NCBI GenBank assembly: GCA_031267485.1
Contig: JAIRYY010000006.1
Coordinates: 1 to 5,880 of the forward strand
DNA length: 5,880 nt
Direction: 5' to 3'
Source of the DNA: Tannerella sp.
GTDB lineage: Bacteria; Bacteroidota; Bacteroidia; Bacteroidales; Tannerellaceae
Below the pieces are notes generated by a model that saw nothing but the letters and a program-made list of their open reading frames with translations, did no database searches and was not told the origin of the DNA. The translations under genes and the position numbers were made by a program. Shown here one piece after another: positions 1 to 5,433 of this stretch (its first letter is position 1; each line of letters begins with the position of its first letter).

Positions 1-20
1 AGTGGATAGGCGCTGTCTTT

Positions 21-96
21 CGCTGGCGCAGGCTTGCAGAACGTGACGTTCTATCAAATACGGGATCGGCACAGACTGCAAATCCGCGCCAGCGGG
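21..96. repeat. GC-rich imperfect palindrome, REP-like
   Basis: The left arm at 21-39 (CGCTGGCGCAGGCTTGCAG) matches the reverse complement of 76-94 at 16 of 19 positions, and all three differences are transitions. Two smaller palindromes lie inside: a perfect one at 38-52 (AGAACGT-G-ACGTTCT) and an imperfect one at 68-90 centred on TGCA. The nested symmetry and the position in a gene-free stretch suggest a REP-type intergenic element, possibly acting as a terminator or mRNA-stabilising hairpin for a gene to the left of the window. No U-tract follows directly. The family assignment is inference; I do not recognise a named element. Confidence 0.5.
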
Positions 97-100
97 TAGT

Positions 101-186
101 TAATCACTAATCACTAATCGTTAATCACTATCCATTAATCACTAATCGTTAATCATTAATCACTAAAAAACTAATCACTAAAAAAC
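101..186. repeat. Heptanucleotide tandem repeat array (TAATCAC-type)
   Basis: From 101 to 163 there are nine consecutive 7-bp units in perfect register: TAATCAC, TAATCAC, TAATCGT, TAATCAC, TATCCAT, TAATCAC, TAATCGT, TAATCAT, TAATCAC. The last of these begins a 15-bp unit, TAATCACTAAAAAAC, present twice exactly (157-171 and 172-186). Because 7 is not a multiple of 3, the TAA of each unit falls in all three forward frames, and the TGA of the reverse complement (GTGATTA) falls in all three reverse frames. The array therefore stops translation in all six frames. It ends about 25 bases before the gtrA-like promoter box. Its role is unknown; slippage-prone spacer or protein-binding array are both possible. 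Confidence 0.85.
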
Positions 187-211
187 GTTTTCGTACATGG
201 AAAAAAAAATG

Positions 212-219
212 TAATTTTG
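212..219 (+). promoter_or_regulatory. Bacteroidetes -7 box for the GtrA-like gene
   Basis: TAATTTTG matches the Bacteroidetes primary-sigma -7 consensus TAnnTTTG. No good -33 TTG lies about 20 bases upstream (the sequence there is GTTTTCGTAC), so support is partial. Transcription would start at about 224-227, almost on top of the ATG at 228. The mRNA would then be leaderless or nearly so, or translation would begin slightly later. Confidence 0.4.
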
Positions 220-227
220 TGCGCGTT

Positions 228-767
228 ATGCGAAAATTATTGACAAAAGCAGGACATTATATTCAGAAAGTGATCGACTTCACGTATCCGCCATTCCGGA
301 GGTTCATGCCTCTCCGGCTATATCGGTATGGCGTTTGCGGCTGTACAAATGTCGTATTTGACTGGGTTCTGTATTTTTTCGCGTATAATTTTATCCTGCA
401 ATACCGCCTGATTGACATGGGGACGATTGTCATAAGCCCGCATATCGCATCGCTGGTTATCATCTTCCCGGTTGTGACATGTTCGGGCTTCCTGCTGCAG
501 AAATATGTCACTTTTACGGCATCGGACCTGCGCGGACGCGTGCAGCTGTTCCGCTATCTTATGGTTATTCTGACCAATCTGTTGATCAATTATGCCGGAC
601 TGAAAATGCTGGTCGACGGTCTGGGCTTCTACCCTACCCCGTCAAAAATGATTATTACGATCGTCACCGTGGCGTGCAGCTATGTGGGGCAAAACAAATT
701 CACGTTCAGGACGGCTCCGCATCCCGGAGAGGCTGACGCTGCCGTTCCCTCGGATCCGGACAAATAA
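228..767 (+). CDS. GtrA-like (DPMS/flippase-type) integral membrane protein
   Basis: This 179-residue protein is rich in hydrophobic helices and fits the GtrA family (PF04138), small four-helix inner-membrane proteins linked to moving lipid-linked sugars or assisting glycosyltransferases in surface polysaccharide and teichoic-acid-type decoration. Likely membrane segments are at residues 33-56, 68-90, 108-129 and 139-156. Family hallmarks are the helix-1 start RYGVCGCTN (33-41), KYVTF (92-96) before a cytosolic loop, and the closing NKFTFR (156-161). The Asp/Pro-rich tail (residues 165-179) is hydrophilic. I chose the ATG at 228; a GTG at 219 is in frame, but it lies inside the promoter box. 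The gene stands alone: no glycosyltransferase is adjacent, so the lipid-sugar substrate cannot be named. Family assignment is firm; the role is inferred from the family. Confidence 0.85.
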   Translation: MRKLLTKAGHYIQKVIDFTYPPFRRFMPLRLYRYGVCGCTNVVFDWVLYFFAYNFILQYRLIDMGTIVISPHIASLVIIFPVVTCSGFLLQKYVTFTASDLRGRVQLFRYLMVILTNLLINYAGLKMLVDGLGFYPTPSKMIITIVTVACSYVGQNKFTFRTAPHPGEADAAVPSDPDK

Positions 768-830
768 CGGTTCGCAACCGGCTGAAAACAAGCCGTAAGA
801 AACGGCCGGCCAGACGGGGAATTTTTATTT
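768..830 (+). terminator. Possible terminator cluster after the GtrA-like gene
   Basis: Directly after the TAA come a 5-bp hairpin (CGGTT-CGC-AACCG, 768-780) and a second one overlapping it by two bases (CGGCT-GAAAACA-AGCCG, 779-795). Arm 792-795 could instead pair with 803-806. A GGCCGGCC palindrome follows at 804-811, and T-rich runs at 822-826 and 828-831. No single strong stem sits right before the T-run, so termination is plausible but not proven. Confidence 0.35.
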
Positions 831-838
831 TGCAACGC

Positions 839-869
839 TTGTAAAACCAATGTTTTTTACGTACGTTTG
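839..869 (+). promoter_or_regulatory. Bacteroidetes-type promoter for the glycyl radical enzyme gene
   Basis: TACGTTTG at 862-869 is a perfect TAnnTTTG -7 box. TTG at 839-841 is placed as a -33 element with a 20-base gap, the spacing expected for Bacteroidetes promoters. Transcription should start at about 875-878, leaving a 5' leader of under 20 bases before the ATG at 894. No Shine-Dalgarno is visible, which is normal for this phylum. Confidence 0.7.
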
Positions 870-893
870 CGCGCTGATATAAATTTTTAGGCG

Positions 894-3281
894 ATGATAC
901 AACATGAAAATTTTCCGGGGATGAACGACCGCATCAAACGGTTACGCAAGGAGACTTTTGAAGCCGAGCCTTCGCTGTCCATCGAACGGGCGCTCATCGA
1001 AACGCGCTTTTACAGGGAGAACGAGGGGAAATATCCTGTTCCCGTACTGAGGGCGCTGAATTATTATGAAATATGCAAACGGAAAGCCCTCCACATCGGC
1101 AGGGGTGAACTGATTGTCGGCGAACGGGGGCCGAAGCCGAAAGCCGTGCCCACTTTCCCGGAACTGACGTGCCACAGCGTGGAAGACCTGCATGTGCTCA
1201 ACACGCGCGAACTTCAGCGGTACAGCATCAGCCAGGATGATATTGACGCCTACGAACGGGAAGTGATTCCCTACTGGAAAGGCAAAACGATGCGCGAACG
1301 GATTTTCGGCCATGTGCCCGAAACATGGCGGCTGCTTTACGAGGCGGGACTGTTTACCGAGTTCATGGAGCAGCGCGCTCCGGGACATACGGCGCTTGAC
1401 GGGAAAATCTACTCGTGCGGACTGCTTGATTCAAAGGCGCGCATAGCGGAAGAATTGAAAAAACTCGATTTCCTGAACGACCCGGAAGCAACGGATAAGC
1501 AGGAAGAACTGCAGGCGATGTCCATCTCGTGCGATGCAGCCATACTGTTTGCAGAACGGCATGCCGGCCTTGCGGAGGAAATGGCCGTGGCGGAGACCGA
1601 CCCGGCCAGGCGGCGCGAACTGCTGAAGATTGCGGAAGTCTGCCGCCGCGTGCCCGCCCATGCGCCACGCACCTTTCGGGAAGCCATACAGATGTACTGG
1701 TTCGTTCATCTCGGAACCATCACTGAGCTAAACGGCTGGGATGCGATGAATCCCGGACATTTTGACCAGCACCTGACGCCGTTCTACGAAAAGGAGGTTG
1801 CCGAAGGCACGCTGACAAGGGAGGAGGCCAAAGAACTGATGTCGTGCTTTTTCATCAAGGTGAACAATCATCCCGCGCCTCCGAAAGTGGGAATCACAGC
1901 AAAGGAAAGCGGTACGTACAACGATTTCACCAACCTCAATATCGGCGGACTGAAGCCCGACGGAAGCGATGGCGTCAGCGAAGTCTCCTATCTCATGCTG
2001 GAGGTTGTGGAAGAATTGCACATTCTTCAACCGGGCAGCTCCATCCATATCGGAAACCGCACGCCGGAACGTTTCCTCCGCGCGGGATGCCGGGTGATCC
2101 GTCAGGGATACGGTTATCCCTCGGTGTTTAATCCGGATGTATACATTCAGGAGATGATGCGCCAGGGAAAAACGTTGCGGGACGCCCGCGAAGGCGGATG
2201 CAGCGGCTGCATCGAAGTGGGCGCTTTCGGAAAGGAAGCGTATCTGCTTACGGGATACCTCAATGTGCCGAAGATTCTTGAAATAACGCTCAACGACGGG
2301 TATGATCCCGTTTCGGGAAAACTTGTCGGCATCCGCACCGGAGACCCGCGCGGATTCGACCGTTACGACGCGTTATACGGCGCGTTTCTGAAGCAGCTGC
2401 AATACGTCGCAGACCAGAAGATGCGCGTAAGCAACTACATCGACCGCATGTTTGCCAAATACGCGCCCGCCACGTTCCTTTCGCTGTTTATCGACGACTG
2501 CATTGCAAAAGGGAAGGATTACTACAACTGCGGGCCGCGCTACAACACGACTTACATCCAGTGCACGGGACTGGGGACGGTGTCCGACAGCCTGTCCGTA
2601 CTGAAAAAGCATGTGTTTGAAGACAGGAAATATACGATGGAAGAGCTGCTCGGCGCCGTGGCCGCCAATTTCGAGGGCGCGGAGCCAATGCGCCGGTATA
2701 TCATCAACAGAACGCCGTTTTTCGGGAACGATGACAGCGAGGCGGACAGAATAGCGGTAAGGGTCTACGACGATTTGCATGCGACCATCGACGGCAGGCC
2801 CAACACAAAAGGCGGTACGTACCACATGAACATGCTTTCCACCACATGCCACGTCTATTTCGGGAAAATGCTCGGCGCCACGCCCAACGGGCGTCTGGCC
2901 GGTTTCGCCATCTCCGACGGGACATCGCCGTCGCACGGAGCCGACACACGCGGCCCGTCAGCCGTGATTAAGTCAATGGGGAAACTCGACCAGGTGAAAA
3001 GCGGAGGCACCCTGCTAAACCTTCGTTTCCTGCCGGCATTATTGAAAAAAGAGGAAGATATCGCCAAACTGGCATCGCTCATCCGCAGTTACTTTGCGCT
3101 CGGCGGACACCACGTGCAATTCAATATCGTGGACACCGCCACCCTGCTCGCAGCACAGGATACGCCCGAAAACTACCGCGATTTGCTGGTACGAATGGCC
3201 GGATACAGCGATTATTTCAACGACATGAACACCGATCTGCAGGCCGACATCATCGCCCGTACCGAACAGGAAAGTTTTTGA
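894..3281 (+). CDS. hypD: Glycyl radical enzyme, trans-4-hydroxy-L-proline dehydratase (HypD) type
   Basis: This 795-residue cytosolic enzyme of the pyruvate formate-lyase superfamily has a PFL-like domain over most of its length and a C-terminal glycyl radical domain. Radical Gly770 lies in RMAGYSDYF (768-775); the thiyl Cys439 and acid/base Glu441 lie in GCSGCIE (435-441). Comparing from memory with Clostridioides difficile HypD (789 residues), its active-site residues F152, H160, D278, S334, D339, C434, E436, Y450, T645 and G765 all recur here at +5 (F157, H165, D283, S339, D344, C439, E441, Y455, T650, G770). HypD dehydrates trans-4-hydroxy-L-proline to pyrroline-5-carboxylate, which ProC can reduce to proline. 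Start: ATG 894 lies just after a good promoter; ATG 921 is an alternative. The obligatory radical SAM activase is not in the window. Loops near 404-414 and 543-558 differ from the clostridial enzyme, so a sister activity such as hydroxyproline ring opening is possible. Unrelated to hydrogenase maturation HypD. Confidence 0.82.
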   Translation: MIQHENFPGMNDRIKRLRKETFEAEPSLSIERALIETRFYRENEGKYPVPVLRALNYYEICKRKALHIGRGELIVGERGPKPKAVPTFPELTCHSVEDLHVLNTRELQRYSISQDDIDAYEREVIPYWKGKTMRERIFGHVPETWRLLYEAGLFTEFMEQRAPGHTALDGKIYSCGLLDSKARIAEELKKLDFLNDPEATDKQEELQAMSISCDAAILFAERHAGLAEEMAVAETDPARRRELLKIAEVCRRVPAHAPRTFREAIQMYWFVHLGTITELNGWDAMNPGHFDQHLTPFYEKEVAEGTLTREEAKELMSCFFIKVNNHPAPPKVGITAKESGTYNDFTNLNIGGLKPDGSDGVSEVSYLMLEVVEELHILQPGSSIHIGNRTPERFLRAGCRVIRQGYGYPSVFNPDVYIQEMMRQGKTLRDAREGGCSGCIEVGAFGKEAYLLTGYLNVPKILEITLNDGYDPVSGKLVGIRTGDPRGFDRYDALYGAFLKQLQYVADQKMRVSNYIDRMFAKYAPATFLSLFIDDCIAKGKDYYNCGPRYNTTYIQCTGLGTVSDSLSVLKKHVFEDRKYTMEELLGAVAANFEGAEPMRRYIINRTPFFGNDDSEADRIAVRVYDDLHATIDGRPNTKGGTYHMNMLSTTCHVYFGKMLGATPNGRLAGFAISDGTSPSHGADTRGPSAVIKSMGKLDQVKSGGTLLNLRFLPALLKKEEDIAKLASLIRSYFALGGHHVQFNIVDTATLLAAQDTPENYRDLLVRMAGYSDYFNDMNTDLQADIIARTEQESF

Positions 3282-3291
3282 TAATTAAAAA

Positions 3292-3297
3292 AGGAGG
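3292..3297 (+). promoter_or_regulatory. Orphan Shine-Dalgarno-like AGGAGG after hypD
   Basis: A strong AGGAGG sits 10 bases after the hypD stop, within AAAAAAGGAGGAAAA, where the ribosome-binding site of a co-transcribed next gene would be expected. No real gene follows. The nearest ATG (3312) is 14 bases downstream, too far for good spacing, and opens only a 7-codon frame (MLRAASS) ending at 3335. It may be chance, or the remains of a lost downstream gene. Confidence 0.4.
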
Positions 3298-3303
3298 AAA
3301 ATA

Positions 3304-3347
3304 CGGGATTTATGCTTCGAGCTGCTTCCTCATAAAAATTATTCCCG
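3304..3347 (+). terminator. Weak inverted repeat downstream of hypD
   Basis: CGGGA plus TTTATG (3304-3314) pairs with CATAAA (3331-3336) and TCCCG (3343-3347), with a 6-base bulge on the 3' side and a 16-base loop. A T-run comes only about 18 bases later (around 3364-3371). This is a poor intrinsic terminator, but it is the only candidate for ending hypD transcription before the next promoter. Confidence 0.2.
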
Positions 3348-3481
3348 CCAATCGTAAAGGTTCATTTTTTTATGACGGCTGATCTTTTCCATGCCACGTC
3401 TCTATACACAGTATATCATACCGATACAGGAAAAATAAGGAGAATTTTCTGCGAAAATGAGAATAATTTGTATAAAAAAAC

Positions 3482-3489
3482 TATCTTTG
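3482..3489 (+). promoter_or_regulatory. Bacteroidetes -7 box for the Gfo/Idh/MocA gene
   Basis: TATCTTTG is a perfect TAnnTTTG match. The -33 element is weak: the nearest TTTG (3467-3470) is only 11 bases upstream, and there is no TTG at the usual 19-21 base gap. Predicted transcription start is at about 3495-3497, giving a leader of roughly 20 bases. AAGGA at 3506-3510, five bases before ATG 3516, supports that start. Confidence 0.6.
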
Positions 3490-3515
3490 CGGCAAAATCT
3501 TAAAAAAGGAATAAA

Positions 3516-4865
3516 ATGAAAAAGAAAATGGAAAACGCAAAAAAGACAATTTCCCGCAGGGAATTTATTGGTTTTTCCGCATTGGGACTCGCCGGACTGA
3601 CAATTCTTCCGAGCTGGACCATGCAGAATGGTATTCGTATCGCGCCGAGCGATCGCGTCGTAATGGGGTTCATTGGACTGGGACGTCAGGGATGCGGCGA
3701 TTTTTACAGTTTCTCGAAATGCCCGGGCGTGCAGGTCGCCGCATGCAGCGATGTCGATACGATTAAAGTGGCACGCTTCGTTGATATGGTAAAAAACTGG
3801 CAGGCTTCGGCCGGTATGCGCCAGCGTTGCGACGCGTATGAGTTTTTTGAAGCCATGCTCGAACGCAAGGATATTGATGCGATAGAGATTGCGCTGCCCG
3901 ATCACTGGCATGCGCTGGCGGCCATCTATTCGTGCCAGTCGGGGAAGGACGTGTATTGCCAGAAACCTTTGGCCTATACGATTACCGAGGGCCTGGCTAT
4001 TCAGCGTGCGGCGCTGGACAATGGGCGCGTGTTTCAGGTGGGCAGCCAGCAGCGTTCCGACAAAGAGTTTCAGCAGGCGATAGCGCTGGTCAGAGCCGGT
4101 AAGATCGGCCATATCGAAAAGATACATGCGAAAGTGGGCAATCCTCCCAAACCGTTTGATCTGCCGGAGATGCCGGTTCCGCCGAATCTCAATTTCAACC
4201 AGTGGCTCGGCCCGTTGAGCGATCCGAAGGTGCATTATCATCCCCGCCTGTGTCTTCCGATATCTCTCGATCCCAAGGAAAACGAAACGGAGTGGGCCGC
4301 ATGGCGCTGGTACTGCGAGACAGGTAACGGTTTTACGGCCGACTGGGGCGCTCACATGTTCGATATCGCCCAGGCGGCGATCGGCATGGACGGCTCCGGC
4401 CCGGTGGAATATATTCCCAAAGGATATGACGGCGCGGAGTATCTGACGATGAAATATGCCAACGGCATCGTGATGACGGAACAGCCCTACCGCGAGGACA
4501 GCCAGTCGCAGGGCCTCCGCTTTATCGGCGACAAGGGCTGGCTGAAAGTGGCGCGCGGTTATATAGAATGTTCCAAGCCGGAACTGCTGCCGAAAGAGGA
4601 GAAGAAAGTCGGAGAAGGGGAGTATGAGGTAAGTCCTCCGCACATGCAGAACTTTGTCGACTGCATCCGCTCCCGCAAAAAAACGATTGCCCCCGTCGAG
4701 GTAGGATGCAGCACAAACACCCTGTGCTGTCTGGCAAACATAGCCACCGAGCTGAAACGCCCGGTCAAATGGGATCCCGCAACCCTGACGTTCGTCGACG
4801 ACAGCGAGGCCGAAAATCATCGCCTGTATGGATATAAATATCGTAATCCGTATAGCCTTCGTTAG
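3516..4865 (+). CDS. Tat-exported Gfo/Idh/MocA family oxidoreductase
   Basis: This 449-residue protein has an N-terminal twin-arginine signal: basic start, S-R-R-E-F-I at 13-18, then a hydrophobic stretch to about 34. It should be exported folded, with its cofactor, to the periplasm. The NAD(P)-binding Rossmann fold follows, with GLGRQG at 54-59, an acidic strand end at D79/D81, PDHWH at 128-132, and the family's EKP position read as QKP (149-151). The C-terminal substrate domain carries DWGAHMFD (276-283), whose His280 is a typical catalytic or substrate-contact residue. Length and order fit the Tat-bearing Bacteroidetes/Planctomycetes group acting on sugars or sugar derivatives; the substrate cannot be read from sequence. 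It lacks the EVP-type motif I associate with GH109 glycosidases. Start ATG 3516 follows AAGGA with 5-base spacing; ATG 3528 would also keep the Tat motif. It appears to be transcribed alone. Confidence 0.9.
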   Translation: MKKKMENAKKTISRREFIGFSALGLAGLTILPSWTMQNGIRIAPSDRVVMGFIGLGRQGCGDFYSFSKCPGVQVAACSDVDTIKVARFVDMVKNWQASAGMRQRCDAYEFFEAMLERKDIDAIEIALPDHWHALAAIYSCQSGKDVYCQKPLAYTITEGLAIQRAALDNGRVFQVGSQQRSDKEFQQAIALVRAGKIGHIEKIHAKVGNPPKPFDLPEMPVPPNLNFNQWLGPLSDPKVHYHPRLCLPISLDPKENETEWAAWRWYCETGNGFTADWGAHMFDIAQAAIGMDGSGPVEYIPKGYDGAEYLTMKYANGIVMTEQPYREDSQSQGLRFIGDKGWLKVARGYIECSKPELLPKEEKKVGEGEYEVSPPHMQNFVDCIRSRKKTIAPVEVGCSTNTLCCLANIATELKRPVKWDPATLTFVDDSEAENHRLYGYKYRNPYSLR

Positions 4866-4910
4866 TTTTAACGATGGGTTATGAGTTAGCGTGAGTTCGA
4901 GGTAAGCTAA

Positions 4911-5039
4911 GAGGCTGTCATGAAAGCCTTATCCCATAGTCATTGCGAGGAGGAACGACGAAGCAATCCGGTCATTATCTGGCATCCCGGATTGCTTCAC
5001 TTGTTCGCAATGACGAAATAGGGCTTTCGAGACAGCTCC
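4911..5039. repeat. Long imperfect palindrome, REP/MITE-like copy 1
   Basis: The element is symmetrical over about 129 bases. Outer arms 4911-4932 and 5018-5039 match when inverted (GGCTGTC..GAAAGCC against GAGCTGTC..GAAAGCC, about 18 of 22 positions). Inner arms 4939-4970 and 4988-5014 carry GTCATTGCGA and GAAGCAATCCG, with the left arm 5 bases longer. The inner part is of the widespread CGTCATTGCGA..GAAGCAATCC repeat type. The outer arms look like the terminal inverted repeats of a small non-autonomous element. It has no coding capacity. It could form a strong hairpin at the 3' end of the oxidoreductase mRNA. Confidence 0.75.
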
Positions 5040-5246
5040 AATAGAAAATACGGAATCAACCCAGAATATTCCATAGGAGTTTTTACAGCGCCAAGCGGTG
5101 AATCTCCCACGGAGAATAAGGATTGGGAAAACAATCTTTTCTATGGATATGGACGCCCTCCGACAGCGCCATTTGGCACAAATAAAGGACATTCACAAAC
5201 AACAAGATATACTTCACGCGGAAGATTTTTGTGCATTGTATTTCCC
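5040..5246. other. Gene-free, AT-richer core between two palindromes
   Basis: These 207 bases between the REP-like elements are visibly richer in A and T than the neighbouring genes. I find no promoter box, RNA gene or convincing start. One forward frame stays open from 5022 to a stop at 5316-5318 without an early start codon, and a GTG-started frame begins at 5098. Both run into the second palindrome, so neither can be called a gene. The core may be decayed coding sequence. Confidence 0.4.
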
Positions 5247-5320
5247 CGTCATTGCGAACGCAGTGAAGCAATCCAGGTCGTCGCCTGTGTCTGGATTGCT
5301 TCGCTACGCTCGCAATGACG
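5247..5320. repeat. REP-like palindrome copy 2
   Basis: Two 30-base arms (5247-5276 and 5291-5320) are inverted copies with three mismatches, separated by a 14-base loop. Both begin with CGTCATTGCGA and end near GAAGCAATCCAG when read inward. This is the same sequence class as the inner arms of copy 1, but the GGCTGTC..GAAAGCC outer arms are absent. Short reading frames through it give peptides such as VIASVAKQSR and RYARND, which are repeat artefacts and not proteins. Confidence 0.8.
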
Positions 5321-5419
5321 AGGGGAGGGAGAATGCAATAATGATGAAAAGCAATGCTCATAACCATGCCGTGTGAAGTATAGCAATTATTTTCAGACAA
5401 TGCCATCGCTAAACGACGT

Positions 5420-5433
5420 TCATAATTCATAAT
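5420..5433. repeat. Two-copy heptamer at the 3' end of the nuclease-domain gene
   Basis: TCATAAT occurs twice in tandem and touches the stop codon of the minus-strand gene (TTA at 5433-5435 on the plus strand). It is a minimal version of the 7-bp arrays seen at 101-163. Confidence 0.5.

Noticed and set aside
3..110. Forward frame open from the left edge to a TAA at 108-110, possibly the tail of an upstream gene
   Set aside because: Only 35 codons are visible, it overlaps the nested palindromes, and the stop lies within the heptamer array. The peptide (WIGAVFRWRRLAERD...) is not recognised. It could be real only if the frame continues as a gene to the left.
101..186. CRISPR array
   Set aside because: Units are 7 bp with no spacers, and there are no cas genes.
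942..3082. Several 60-190 codon frames overlapping the glycyl radical enzyme
   Set aside because: All lie within a full-length conserved gene and encode Arg/Pro/Ser/His-rich, low-credibility peptides.
3312..3335. Seven-codon frame after the AGGAGG as a leader peptide
   Set aside because: The 14-base spacing is too long, it holds no regulatory codon run, and a separate promoter for the next gene lies downstream.
3402..4820. 472-codon open frame on the minus strand opposite the oxidoreductase
   Set aside because: It is an antisense shadow. The plus-strand frame has a Tat signal, a Rossmann motif and a family-typical length, while the reverse frame shows no recognisable domain.
4860..4873. CGTTA-GTTT-TAACG hairpin over the oxidoreductase stop as a terminator
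   Set aside because: The stem is only 5 bp and AT-rich, and no T-run follows.
4929..5430. Small frames across the gene-free block (87, 115 and 92 codons)
   Set aside because: They run through the REP-like palindromes and give stock repeat peptides such as VIASVAKQSR and RYARND. There is no promoter or ribosome-binding support.
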